A DNA stretch of 64,000 nt from Cyrtodaria siliqua (Eukaryota > Mollusca > Bivalvia > Adapedonta > Hiatellidae), in contig JAWPHD010010277.1 in NCBI GenBank assembly GCA_037043455.1, forward strand, positions 1-64,000. Direction: 5' to 3'. Shown in pieces: positions 45,415 through 57,743 of the stretch. The translations under genes were made by a program, and so were the position numbers. The notes beneath the pieces are model-generated. The model saw only the letters and a list, made by a program, of their open reading frames with translations. It was not told the DNA's origin and made no database searches. Every line of letters starts with the position of its first letter. Position 1 is the first letter of the stretch.

Positions 45415-47813
45415 AATGAATGAATGGTGTTTTACGGCACGTCGACACATAAATAGGTCATATTGTGCGCAAAAATTGATGAAAAATGAAGAATTAATTA
45501 AAAATTAATGTAAATATATAAAGATAAAATTATTAAACAAGAGGGCCATGATGGCCCTATATCGCTCACCTGAGTTAATTTGAACCAATAAAAGAGGGCC
45601 AGGGCCAAAATGGCCCTAAAGCGATCATCTGAGTACTGGCACATTATCGAACTTCTTCGAAATCTTATGGTCCTATACACATTATCGAACTTCTTCGAAA
45701 TCTTATGGTCCTATACAATCTGTGCAAGTTTGGTTAAGGTTGTTCAAGAAATGTGGGCTCTGTTGTGTATAACAACATTGATATAGACAGTTTAAGACAC
45801 TGACAAAGTTTGGTAAAGATCGAATATAAAATGAAGGTACTAGAGAATAACACCTTGGGCAGAGCCAAATGTGACCCCAGGGCTACATGTAATATATGAG
45901 AGCTGTGTGCTTTGTGGTTTTAGAGAAGAAGATTTTTTAAGTTTTTCCCTATACAAGTCTATGCAAAACGTGACCACTGGGGTGGGGCCAAATGTGAACC
46001 CAGGGTCACCATTTGAACAAACTTGTAAAGGACCATAAGAGTATAGTAAATGCAAAATATTAAACCTCTGGCTCTTGTAGTTCCAGAGAAGAAGTCTTTA
46101 ATGTGTTCCTATATAAGTCTATGTAAAACTGTGACCCACGGAGTGGGGTCAAATTTTACCCCTGGGTCATCATTTGAACAAACTTGGTAGAGGACCATAA
46201 TCTAATAGTAAATTCAAAATATTAAACCTCTGGCTCTTGCAGTTCCAGAGAAGAAGATATTTTTCAGTTTTTCACTATACAAGCCTATGTAAAACTGTGA
46301 CCCCCGGGGCGGGGCCAAATGTGGCCCCTGGGTCACCATTTGAACAAAATTGGTAGAGGACCATGAGCTTATAGCAAAAGCAAAATATTAAACCTCTGGC
46401 TCTTGCAGTTTCAGAGAAGAAGGTTTTTTAAGTTTTTCCCTATTCATATCTATGTAAAACTGTGACCCCCAGGGCGGGGACAAATTCGACCCCAGGGTCA
46501 CCATTTGAACAAACTAAGTAGAGAACCATAAGCTGATGCTACATGTAATACATGAGAGCTCAGTGCCATGTGGTTCCAGAGATGAAGATTTTTTAAGTTT
46601 TTCCCTATACAAGCCTATGTAAAACTGTGACCCCGGGGGCGGGGCCAAATGTGACCACCCCAGGGTCACCACTTGAACAAACTTTGTAAAGGACCATAAG
46701 CTTATAGTAATTGCAAAATATCAAACCTCTGGCTCTTGCAGTTTCTGAGAAGAAGATTTTTAAAAAAAAATCCTATATAAGTCTATGTAAAACTGTGACC
46801 CCCGGGGGCAGGGACAAATTTGACCCCTGGATCACCATTTGAACAAACTTAGTAGAGGACCATAAGCTGATGCTACATGTAATACATGAGACCTCTGTGC
46901 CTTGTGGTGTCAGAGAAGAAGATTTTTTAAAGTTTTTTCCTATATGTCTATATGAAAAACATGCAAAATCTCAATATACAAACTTTGGACCCCTGGGGCA
47001 TGGCCATTTTTGACCCCGGGGACTTCATTTGAACAAACTTGATAGTCTAGACGTTGGCGATCATTTTAAAAGAAAAACTGTCGAAATCTATCCAGCGGTT
47101 CTTGAGAAGAAGATTTTTTAAGGTTTGGACCATATATAGTAATGGCGGCCATCTTGGATGTCGCGCTGACCTAATTTTAACAAATCTAAAAAGCATTCAC
47201 CTAAGGATCATCCACGTGAAGTTTGGTCAATATTAGCCAAGAGGTTTCTGAGGAGAAGTTATTTGAAGCAAAAGTTAACGACGGACGACGGACGACGGAC
47301 GACGGACGAAGAGTGATCCCAATAGCTCACCTTTGAGCCTTCGGCTCAGGTGAGCTAAAAATAAGGGATGATAAGGTGTAATATAAACGGGCATATAAAC
47401 AAGTAAATATATATAAGAACACATTATAATGTTTTATATAGTCTGATCTTTTTAAGGAAATCTAAAACAAGACAAAAATCTACAGTATCAAATAACTCTT
47501 TCATAGTATTAACATTGTAGTACCTTTGACGCATAGGATCAAAGTCTACACATTCCGTTAATATGTGTTTGACCGTTAACGGTGCAAAGCAGGATATACA
47601 TTCTGGTAATTGCTCACCTTGTAATAAATATGAATGAGTATAACGTGTATGCCCTATTCTGCACCGGGCGAGGACAACTTCCTCTCGACGAATGAGTCTA
47701 CTAGAAGAACGCCATTCTCCGAGTAACGGTTTAATTGAATGGCGTTTATTGTTAACTGACAAATCCCAAGCGGTTTGCCAAGAGTTACGAATATATGTGT
47801 TAATACAACTTTC
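45415..47813 (-). mobile_element. LINE H: 5'-truncated LINE, split by pearl C
   Basis: The ATTC tail and 3' UTR lie at 45415-45535, and the LINE resumes at 47359 (AATAAGGGATGATAAGG). It carries 112 codons of the ORF2 C-terminus (47424-47762: SVNNKRHSIKPLLGEW, CIPC-like motif as CISCFAPLTVKHILTEC) and is truncated near 47813. No target duplication could be recognised. The remaining frame is open. Confidence 0.85.
45536..47358 (+). mobile_element. Pearl-like element, family C, nested in LINE H
   Basis: Starts AACAAGAGGGCCATGATGGC (palindrome GGGCCATGATGGCCC), then GCTCACCTGAG. The core has about seven units of roughly 165-175 bp containing GTGACCCCCGGGGCGGGG, CACCATTTGAACAAACTTGG and CTCTGGCTCTTGCAGTTCC. 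It ends with repeated ACGGACG units (47279-47309) and the hairpin AGCTCACCTTTGAGCC-TTC-GGCTCAGGTGAGCT followed by AAAA. Removing it restores the LINE 3' UTR. Confidence 0.88.
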
Positions 47814-49251
47814 TCATTTCTTCATATTTTTTCATCAAACTTTCAACATACTAAAATATAAAGGTCAAGGTCACACTGAAGGTCATTATGTGGGTTAAAT
47901 ACTCAGTTTCTTCTTCACGAAAACTTAACGTTGACTATAACTTTCATTTCTTGATATTTCTTCATCGAAATTTCAATATATACTCATCATGACAACATCG
48001 ACATGTCCATGCTAAATATAAAGGTCAAGGTCACATTGACGGTCATTTGCTCAAACTTACCCGTGAGAGTGTGAAGCAGTATATAGAGATAGATAGATAG
48101 TGATTTTTAAATTTATATAGTCGGGCTAAAGAAAAATGTACCGGTTTTCATTGAGTATATAATAATTCGGGCTAATGATTCAATGACTGTTATATAGGTT
48201 AAATACTCATTTTTTTCTTCGCGAAAACTTATTCAGGCCAGTTTGTCAAGGTCATTTATCTTGGTCCTAAAAACCTTGTTATACCGACAAAGCGCTGACA
48301 GGCGACACACGAGTTCCGCGGATCCATCTGTCTGTTTGTTGGCAATTTCTTCCATTTTTCACCAAATTTGTTGCTTTATAACAATACTATCTTGGACAAG
48401 GAATGAGCAAATCTGACGCTTGTCTCATCTGGGTTTTTAACCAGGTTTGGATTGGGGTATGTCGTTTGGCGGGCGTGCGTGCGGTGTCAAACTCTTCGTT
48501 TCGGCTCGATAACTTTTGTTAGGAATGAGGTATTGCGATGAAACTTGCAACATCCAATTGTTTTAGACCCTAATTATGCTCCGAGGAGTTCATTCCACTC
48601 AAAAATCCCTCAATGCTGTCAGTTGTTAGTAGAGTTATTTGATAAGGGGAATATGAATGACTTCAAGTCGCTCGAGAATATCAAGGGAATTTAATTAATA
48701 TGCAAAATGACAATATGGCGGATATAGTAAACTAAAGTGAACTCCAAAACATAAGTTTTTATTGTGTCACTACAATCGTTAAAGGTGAAGTTTTATCATT
48801 GCAACTTGATATAATAAACATGAATTGATCGATCTGTTTGGCTTAAAAAAAATACCCGACACCCCAAACATTGTTGAAAGTGCATGATTGTGTGTTTTTA
48901 GTCATCCCTCCGTTTTCACTATAGGAGTTCCTCAGAGAAAAAAAAGGCTTTTATGATCAGTGAAGGCTGATATGGAAAAGAAGCTTGGGATTGCATTTCA
49001 AGGTCAATGTCACTGTTACTAAAAATAGAAAAACGGTTTGGCATATGAAATGAAAAACACTTGTCTGACAATAAGGTATTAATGAATATTATACATTTAA
49101 TTTATAATAAAGTTTTGTCTTTTTGTGTACATAAAACAATTTTGTTGAAAGGTATGATTATGTACAAGTGATAGGCAAGGCAAGTTCATATCATGCACTT
49201 ATATTATTAATTATTCACTATTGTATTAAGTGTACTTTATATATTTTGTAG
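47814..49251. repeat. End of intron 2: old repeats
   Basis: Two units of about 150 bp with AAATATAAAGGTCAAGGTCACA and a GAAAACTTA segment lie at 47815-48060, with a third partial near 48190. From about 48440 to 49040 an inverted copy of the repeat family seen at 30040-30680 occurs, including GAGGTATTGCGATGAAACTTGC. The segment closes with the splice acceptor TTTTGTAG at 49251. Confidence 0.5.
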
Positions 49252-49391
49252 GTGCACAAGAAATTGGGGATCTCACCAGGTGTGTACACTTCAAAACTTG
49301 CCACCCTGAGAGACATACAAAGTAGGAAAAGAAAAGCGATTTCTACAACAATAAAGGCAAAACAAAGAAGAATTAAATTGAAACAAGAAAG
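49252..49391 (+). pseudogene. Mutator-like transposase, C-terminal basic exon
   Basis: Bounded by TATATTTTGTAG acceptor and AAAG|GTCAGT donor. It encodes VHKKLGISPGVYTSKLATLR followed by a K/R-rich helix (SRKRKAIS, KAKQRRIKLKQE), which fits the end of the Mutator-like domain (LGLSPG...RxxRK). It joins in frame to the exon ending at 12788 (phase 0) and to the exon at 57744 (phase 2). The frame is intact within the exon. Confidence 0.7.
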
Positions 49392-49577
49392 GTCAGTGCA
49401 AAGTCAAGCTATAACATGTACTAAATACATTTTAAGATGTGCATATTAAAGGCAGATTCATAGAACAGATTCTGCATAACAATTTGAGACCATATCCGGG
49501 TAAGTTGATAAGTTCATGGTCAAAGGGTCATGTTCATAATTGTGATCTATACTCTTTTTCCCTTGTTTGTACGGTAT
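49392..49577 (+). other. Start of intron 3
   Basis: Follows the GTCAGT donor. AT-rich, no feature recognised before the inverted-repeat element at 49578. Confidence 0.4.
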
Positions 49578-51240
49578 CAGGTCGTTTCGGCACCAAACCG
49601 TTTCAGCCCCTTGACGTTTCGGCCCCTAGACGTTTCGGCACCTATTTTATGTTTTACCCTAGACGTTTCGGCACCCTTTTTATATCATTCAATGTTTTAG
49701 GGGAAATTATTTCTTTGTACGATGTAACTGACGAAACTCGGAAATGCACGTGCATTTAATAAAACCAATATTTTATCTAAAATACCTAAAATTTAACTTT
49801 GATTTTGTGGTGCGTTTTCATTGACCGTGAGTATATTATGAATCAATTTCAATTTTTAATTTAATAAAGCCCAACATCTATGTGTTTTACGTACTGATAT
49901 ATCTGCTGATTGGCCTGTGCAATACATAATTACGAGTATACCGCAGTACCCGTAAAATTCTGCATAATTGTAAATACACAACAACACGCGCCTGGTAGTG
50001 TGCACCACACACGTGCTTGTGTTGTGTATTCACTGCAATAAAGAAATATATAAAAAAAATAACTTTAATAGAGTTATTGTATGCATAGTAAATACACAAT
50101 GTATTTAGAGTATTTACAATAATAAACAATTAAGAACATACTACAGTAACCGTACAAATGTAGTTAATGTTGTTTATTCGCAAAAAAATATTCATCTTAA
50201 TTGGTATCTGCATATGTTGTGGCATTACTAACCAGCAATACAGAGAGGCAGTGAATGTAAATTTTATTGTCCAAACATAGAATATAGCAACCTCTATGTA
50301 TATAATAAAATGCGTACTTGCTAATTTTACCCAATATTCAATTTATACATTATTTAATAGACGCTCTGGTTTGCAATGTATTGTTATTAGTTATTTTACA
50401 CGCCTGTTTTTATGCTGAATACATGCACAGCTTTAAAAAGTAATTTCTACTTCAGGGTGGCACAGGTGTCTGAACGGGAAAGCTGGACGAGCGCAGCTGC
50501 ACTTATATCTACTGGTTCCACTCCTGCGAAGAGAAACTAACCTAGTTGGCGTGCAGGTGCAGCTTGGTTGTGAGCAGGCACTTTGCAGGTTTTAGAGGGT
50601 CGCATACAAGCGCATGCAGGGAAGAACGGCGACGCTATGGGAACAGTATGAGGCCACGGAAGTTTCAACATCCTGCGAGATATTGGAAGGATGTACGCGC
50701 CACCTATGGATACAATTGATAGTGTTGAGGACTAAAAATCTTGACTGTGTGTGAACTATGCTTAGTGTTTGATGATGGCAAATAAACAGAATTATGTTCA
50801 AACTTCTTTTATTCTTCCGTCCAAAAAACATGAAAAACACATATTTGGTGTAACAAAATTAATGGAGTTAAATTATTGTTGTTGCTATTCTGATTAAATT
50901 AATGAGATGCAAAATAAAAACTATTAAAATGTATGTTACATGTGTTATTCATTTTAATATTACCATTTTAATATTCCTTACTGATATATGTGATATAATT
51001 ACTAATTAATTCATAGTGATTGGCAATTTAAAAAAAAGAACGGTGCTATATATTTTCATGTTTATATCTATAGACAATTTCTCCTTAGTTAACTACCTTA
51101 AAATGCACTAATATGACTAATTATTTCATAGTGATTGGCCACATTAAAAAAATGTATAACGGTGCCGAAACGTCTAGGTCCGAAATGGTTTGGTGCCGAA
51201 ACGTCTAGGTGCCGAAACGGTTTGGTGCCGAAACGACCTG
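49578..51240. mobile_element. Inverted-repeat (foldback-like) element with GTTTCGGCACC boxes
   Basis: The ends are CAGGTCGTTTCGGCACCAAA at 49578 and its reverse complement ending at 51240. Arms of about 80-95 bp contain several copies of GTTTCGGCACC and CTAGACGTTTCGG in tandem, three to five per end. About 1.5 kb between them has no recognisable frame. No target duplication was found next to the ends (TACGGTAT against AAATCGTT). The superfamily is therefore open; the CAG start is compatible with hAT and the long internally repeated arms with foldback elements. Confidence 0.65.
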
Positions 51241-51583
51241 AAATCGTTGGTACAGATAGGTATCATATTTGTTTCATAAATACAACAATTAATATTGAAT
51301 TAAATTAATTATATAGAGGATCTTAAAGGAGTAACTGTGTATTATTGATTTTAAATGAATGAATGAATGGTGTTTTACGGCACGTCGACACATAAAAAGG
51401 TCATATTGTGCGCAAAACTGATAAAAGATGAAGAAATGAAGGATTAATGAAAAATTAATGTAAATATATCAGGTAAAACTATTAAAAAATAAGGGATGAT
51501 ATGGTAGTAATATAAACTATACATGTAAATCAACAAATGCCCGAAAAGGGGTATATAAAAAGGTAAATATATACAAGAACATA

Positions 51584-54500
51584 TTATAAGGATTTATATA
51601 ATCTGACTTCCTTCAGGAAGTCTAAAACTAGACTAAAATCTATAGTATTAAATAACTCAGTCATCGTATTAACATTGTAGTACCTTTGACGCATAGGATC
51701 AAAGTCTACACATTCCAGTAATATATGTTTGACCGTTAACGGTGCAAAGCAGGGTATACATTCTGGTAATTGCTCACCTTGTAATAAATATGAATGAGTA
51801 TAACGTGTATGCCCTATTCTGCACCGGGCTAGGACAACTTCCTCTCGACGAATGGGTCTACTAGAAGAACGCCATTCTCCGAGTAGCGATTTAATTGAAT
51901 GGAGTTTATTGTTAACTGACAAATCCCAAGCGGTTTGCCAAGAGTTACGAATATATGTGTTAATACAACTTTTAAAATCAGTATAAGGTAATTTGGTATT
52001 AGATATATGTAGATCTAATGCTGCCTTAGCAGCACTATCAGCTCTATCATTACCACGTATTCCTACATGGCTTGGAAGCCAGCAGAAAATAATAACATTA
52101 TCAATTATAAGAGAATTGTACTTTTCTAAAAGTTGAAGCACAACTGGGTTATCATGTTTCATATTACCCAGTGCTTGAAGAGATGAAAGGGAATCAGAAA
52201 AGATTACAAAATGGTCATCATCAGATTCCTGAATATAATTTAAGGCAAGTTCAATTGCCTTAAGTTCAGCTGAAAAGATAGAGGCCTTGTCAGGCAGGCG
52301 GCTCTTTATGCTGTGTTTGTGAACAACAGCTGCTGCAGCTACCTTATCTCCATCTTTAGAGCCATCTGTGTATATATGTTGAAAGTTACTGTATTTCGAT
52401 TTAATTTCATTAAATTTGCTTTGAAAGACAGTGGGGTCTGTACTGGATTTGTTACTATTACAAAGATCGAAAATAATTGTTGGTGTTTCCAAAGTCCACG
52501 GTGGAATTTGTGGTACTTTGTACTTGGCAATCAAATTTAGGTCGATTTCAGTGTCTCTTAATTTTGATTTAATACGAAGACCAAATGGTCTGATGGCCTT
52601 CGGTTTTCGATCAAAAAGAGGTTCACAACTAGGATTAAAGACATTATCGAAAGTTGGGTTTGAAGGGTTAGATTTTAATTTAATGGCATATTGAAGGGCT
52701 ACCTTGTCCCGTCTATGAGACAGTGATGGTTCATTAGCTTCAACATATAGACTTTCGGCTGGTGATGTACGAAAGGCACCTAAGGCGAGTCGTAATCATT
52801 GATTATGTATAGGATCGAGCATCTGCAAGTATGACTTGCGAGTCGATCCATATACTATTGAGCCGTAGTCCAGCTTGGATCTGATAAGAGATCTATAAAG
52901 TTGTAAAAGGACTTGTCGATCGGCTCCCCAGTTAGTGTTAGCAACAACTTTAAGTAAATTAAGAGCTTTAAGGCACTTGGCCTTCAAGTATTTAAGGTGT
53001 GGTATAAACGTTAATTTACGGTCGAAAATAAGACCAAGGAATTTTGTCTCATCTACTACTGGTATTGGTGACCCATCCAGTGTTAGATGAGGGTCTTCAT
53101 GATGTTTACGTAATTGACAAAAGTGCATACAATTAGTTTTAGATTTAGAAAATTTAAAACCATTTTCATCCGACCAGGTCTGAAGTTTATTCAGACATTG
53201 TTGCAGTTTTCTCTCAATAGTGTTCATGTTTTTTGCACGATAACATATAACAAAGTCGTCAACATATAGAGAGCAATCCACACCAGGATTGATGCATTTA
53301 ACTATACTGTTAATTTTTATGCTAAAAAGGGTGACAGAGAGTATGCTGCCCTGTGGAACACCCATCTCCTGTTCATGGATGTCAGAGAGGGTTGAACCCA
53401 TTCGGACACGAAACTGTCTGTCCTCTAAGAAATTCTCTATAACAATTGCTAATCGACCTCTAAGACCAAGTTCATAAAGATCATTCATGATACCGTACTT
53501 CCATGTAGTATCATAAGCTTTCTCCAAGTCAAAAAATACAGCGACTTGATGTTCTTTCTTTACGAAAGCTTCCCTAATAAATGATTCAAATCGAATGAGA
53601 TTGTCTGTTGTGCCTCGTTGGCGCCGGAATCCACTTTGATACTTTGTTATCAGCTTGTTGGATTCCAGGTACCAAACGAGTCTCTCATTAATCATTCGTT
53701 CCATGGTTTTACATATACAACTCGTTAAAGCAATATGGCGATAATTTATTGGGTCCGTATGATCCTTTCCAGGTTTGGGGACTGGAATAACGATTGCTTC
53801 CCGCCAAGAATCGGGGAAGTTTCCTGTCACCCAAACCTTATTAAATATATCAAGAGGTGTAGAGAGACAGGTTTCAGGTAAATGTTTTAATAATTGATAA
53901 TGGATATCATCAGGACCAGCTGATGTATCATGAGCCTTTTTAAGGGATTCTCGAAGTTCTTTGAGAGTGAACAGTTTATTGTATTTCTCCAAATTTTTAG
54001 ACTTGAAATTCAGCTTCTTCTGTTCTTTTAGTTTCTTATTTTTTAGAAAGTTTGGTTGACAATTTTCAGAAGAAGATTTTTTAGAAAAAGTTTCTGCCAA
54101 AGTGTTCGTAATATCTTTGACAGAAGTAATATCCTCATTATCAGTTTTAAGATGATTTACATAACTAGAATTACCTTTACCGTTTATTTTCCGGACCATG
54201 TCCCACGTCTTCTTAAGTGATGAACGAGAGTTCAGCCTAGAGACATAAGATCTCCAGGATTTCCTCTTGCTATCCTTAATAGTACGACGGGCTTTCGCAC
54301 GAAAAACTCTAAAAGTATCTAAATTATTTTGAGTTGGCCGCAAGTTAAAAGTATTCAATGCAGCTTTACGATCGCTGACTGCTTTTTTGCAGTCATCATC
54401 GTACCATGGTTTATGTGGGCGTTTTGGATTTGCCGAGGTTTTTGGAATAGTTTGATCAGCTATATCATGAAGGGTTTTAGGGTTTTGGTAAAAAGTGCAG

Positions 54501-55270
54501 TTGCGTCTTCGACATCCTCGAAAACGGAAGGCTTTTACTGTTCCTCACAAAGAGATTGAAACGTATCCTAATCAGCTTTGCGAAGTTTCCATCGTTGCGT
54601 TTTTTCGAGAAGTGGGGGGGGGGGGGGGGGCCGATATTTTCAAGAAATAAGGGGAAGTGGTCACTTCCACATAGGTCGTCACCAACACTCCACGAAAAAT
54701 CCATCAAGAGCGTTGGATCGCATATTGTTAAATCAATGGAAGAATGAGAGCCTGTAGCTGGATGTAAATAAGTATGTGATTTGTTAGCATTAAAAAGACA
54801 CAAATTATTTTTGGCTAAGAAATCCTCAACTTTCTTGCCTTTATCGTTTATATCCTTACAACCCCAAATGTAGTTGTGTGCATTAAAATCACCCAAGAGT
54901 ATAAAAGGTGATGGTAATTGTGCAACTAGGTGATTTAGATCTTTGAGGTCTAGTGAAGAACTGGGCGGTAAATATAAGGAGCATATTGTTATAACTCTGT
55001 GCATCGTAACACTGACCGCAACAGCTTGCAAACCAGTTTCCAACGCAACAGTTCTGTGAGGAATGTTTTGATTCACAAGAATCGAAACTCCTCCAGAAGC
55101 TTTATCACCTGTATCACAAATATAGTTATACAATGAATAGTTTTTAAAAGATATTCTATCACTATTCTTCAAGAAAGTTTCTCGAAGACAAAATGCAACA
55201 GGGTTGTGTTTATTTAAAAGTAAGCTGATTTCATCGTAATTAGGCTTTAAACCTCGGCAGTTTCATTGAA
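51584..55270 (-). pseudogene. LINE F ORF2: endonuclease, reverse transcriptase, RNase H
   Basis: Order along the protein: APE endonuclease (about 54600-55270: NCRGLKPNYD, GDFNAHNYIWG, SSIDLTICDP, CGSDHFP), a connecting region (K/R-rich, KSWRSYVSRL), RT (52796-54358: AVFFDLEKAYD, GVPQGSILSVTLF, YVDDFVICY), RNase H (51584-52534: TDGSKDGDK, SAELKAIELAL, FSDSLSS, GNDRADSAAK) and CIPCFAPLTVKHILLEC. Lesions: the W of the first motif is TGA at about 55263; a run of about 17 C on the coding strand near 54615 shifts the frame after NIGPP; another shift near 54480; and a TGA near 52796 in QGLRLA. All main catalytic residues remain readable, so inactivation is recent. Confidence 0.88.
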
Positions 55271-55294
55271 TGACCTTATTTGATTTTGTCGTCA

Positions 55295-56727
55295 CTAAGG
55301 CGGAAGTACGGGCTTACGGCCGTTGGGTTTGGTAGACCTTGGAGACTTTGGAGACTGTGGGAGTTCCAGGTTTGTTGGATCATCAACCTCCATCTCCAAG
55401 TCTCCAAATCTGTTGTGCAGTTCAATCGGATCATCAGATCCTTTTGACTGCTTCCCTAACCCGGGAGTTTTCTTTTTCCTTGCTGTCACGTCCGTGGCAG
55501 CAGTTCTGATTGGTGACGAATTCTTGGGAGGCTTCGTCGGATTTGACGAAGCTTTGGAAGAGTTCGTCGGCTTTGGTGGACTCTTGGTTGCACCAGAGTC
55601 CGTCGATTTAGGAATAGATGAAGTAGATGCAGTAGGTGTAGGAGTTGTTGAGGATATAGTTGAAGGAGTGTTAGGCTTGGAAGCCACAGGAGGTTTGGGA
55701 GCAACAGGATGCTTATTTAAGAGGACCGCAGTTTGAGAGGCTGAAGATGTTTTAGAGGACTCCTGAACAGAGGTGGGAATAGTAGCAAAGCCGTTGGAGT
55801 CTATTGGCCAGGTTATCACGGTCTGCACCGCGATATACCTGGTAGCTGGTTTCTTAACCCTACTCGCATCGGCATATGATTTGCCAGATGGAGTGGGTGG
55901 AGTTAGACGTTCAACAAGTTTCCTAGCTTCAGGAAAGGGAATGTTCTTTTCAATTTTAACTTTCTGTATTTCCTTCTCGTGCTTCCACTTCGGACAATCC
56001 TTAGAGAAAGATCCGTGGGTCCCCTTGCAGTTAACGCAAGAGGCGGAATTTTTGCAATTGGCGAAGTCGCTATGACCCTCCTGGCCGCAAAGGGCACAGA
56101 CTGGAGCAGCTCGCTTGCATCTTTCTCTATGGTGACTAAAGAGTTGACAGCTAAAACATCGAAGAGGGTTTGGAATGAAAGGGTCAACTGGTAGAATGAT
56201 ATATCCAGTTTTGATGGTCTTTGGCAGATTTGGTGTGCTGAAAGTAAGCACAAAAGTATTTGTTGGAGTGAGTTTGCCACTCCGCCTCGTACTGATGCGC
56301 GTTACCTCAGTCACACCTTGAGATTTCAGGTTTGGGTCATGTCGTCAAGAGTGCAGTGCTCCAGTACCCTGGAGCGTACTACACCCTTTGAAGAATTGAG
56401 AGAAGTGTGAGGGATAACCTCAACAGGGATATTTACAAAAGTTTGAATAGAAAGGAGATTGTCAGAGTGTGATTTTTTGGCACACTCAACAAGAAGTTTC
56501 CCATTACTGAGTTTTTTGACACTCCTTGGCTCACAGGCGATGCCAAGTAAAGCCTTGGAGATGGCAAAAGGAGATAGTCTAGTGATAGGTTTGTCATCCT
56601 CTAGAGAGATAATATTGAGGAATCGAGGCCAATTTAAATGAGAGATATCCTCATCAGATTCTGATTCTGAATCTTCTCGAGATCGTTTAGAAGCATGAGT
56701 AGTTTTGTGTGCGTGTTTTGGTGCCAT
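55295..56727 (-). pseudogene. LINE F ORF1 (Gag-like, CCHC zinc knuckles)
   Basis: Starts MAPKHAHKTT at 56727 and is interrupted by a frameshift near 56330. An acidic N-terminus (EDSESESDED) is followed by a fold shared with LINE E (PRFL...PFAI...KLSNGKLLVE.AKKSH). Three zinc knuckles follow: CFSCQLFSHHRERC, CALCGQEGHSDFANC and CVNCKGTHGSFSKDC. Next come NIPFPEARKLVE and a long Pro/Ser/Thr/Lys-rich tail. The tail ends with the conserved DPIELHNRFGDLEMEVDDP. It is far more diverged from the LINE D/E ORF1 than ORF2 is. Confidence 0.85.
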
Positions 56728-57380
56728 AATTGGCAATTGATATTCATTCTCCACGCTTCTCACCCACCTCGGAGCCCAACAAGGGGACATTTGCTGTGAA
56801 TTTCCGACAAACAAATGCCAAGAATACGTGAAGAGTATACTCACATAAAACTAACGCATCAGACCCCCCATACCACCCAGCGGACATAACCCCTCAACTA
56901 AAAAGTCGAAGAGCCGCACTTATGTTCCGCCTAAAAGTAGTATGAGTATAGCCATATAGCGCTCAGAAGTACATGATTAGCCCTAGCGCCACCGCCATAA
57001 AGGATCCTTTCTACATTATGTTTAAAGAGGACAAAATAAAAGGGAGCAAGATATTAAACTAGAGGGATTGATGGAGATTTGAATTAAACAAGAAGCTAGG
57101 ATCCCGTATAGCTGGCGTGACAAACCGATTGATCAGATCGGGCTAATCTGACCGCCCGTCTAGTTGAAGTCCGGACCAAAGTAGTGTGTTGTAACGTGGC
57201 GATAACTACCAGATCTCCACGTCACTCAACCACCAGGATTCCCTTCTCCAACGACACGGGTCGCCACCCACGGTCAACAAGTGGGTTACATTTCGGGGGG
57301 GTCCTACCCCTCTGCTAAGTAACGTGCAGTCGGTTGATTCTTATCACCCCACCACCGACTGGGGGAATTATTGATTTTAA

Positions 57381-57480
57381 TAAACGAGTTTGATAAAATG
57401 ATAGGATACGAGCCTCTTGCCGAGTATCCGATCTTTTTATCAAACGAGTTTATTAAAGTCAATAATACACAGTCACGAAT
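57381..57480. repeat. Palindrome whose left arm is split by LINE F
   Basis: AATAAACGAGTTTGATAAAA (57379-57398) pairs with TTTTATCAAACGAGTTTATT (about 57436-57455), and pairing continues through GATxGGATACxxG in the middle. The outer part of the right arm (TCAATAATACACAGTCAC, to about 57478) pairs with GTAACTGTGTATTATTGA, which lies on the far side of LINE F at 51331-51348. Without the LINE this is one palindrome with arms of about 65 bp. Confidence 0.85.
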
Positions 57481-57743
57481 TTAAGATTTTGTTTATCACA
57501 TAATTCGCCTACGACCTGATAGTTTCGCTTTAATGTTGTAAATTTTCCTTATATACGGCGGCAATTTGTAAGACAAATCATGACGTCGTGTTGTTTACAT
57601 GACGTCGCTACGTTACGTCGCTGTAAATGCGTTCGCCAGTTACTAACAGAAGTATGTTGGTTTTACTTAGGTCTCTAAAATTCTATTTGGGTATTTCAGT
57701 TCCTTTAACAATTATTTTCTTTATATATGTTTTGTATTTTTAG

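Larger units (their letters stand above)
51341..57380 (-). mobile_element. LINE F: full-length 6.0-kb I-group LINE
   Basis: The element spans 51355-57366 and is flanked by ATTATTGATTTTAA on both sides (51341-51354, 57367-57380). It has the 5' end CCCCCAGTCGGTGGTGGGG, a 5' UTR of about 0.6 kb, ORF1 (Gag-like, zinc knuckles), ORF2 (APE endonuclease, RT, RNase H, terminal C/H motif), 3' UTR and ATTC tail. RNase H in ORF2, CCHC ORF1 and target duplication fit the I group (I/Nimb-like). Several frameshifts and stops inactivate it. It is the reference for interpreting the other copies here. Confidence 0.92.

Noticed and set aside
49439..49759. 106-codon plus-strand frame
   Set aside because: It begins after the splice donor at 49392 and runs into the foldback arm; no conserved motif.
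49570..51248. Target-site duplication for the GTTTCGGCACC element
   Set aside because: The 8 bases on either side (TACGGTAT and AAATCGTT) do not match, and no other length gave a match.
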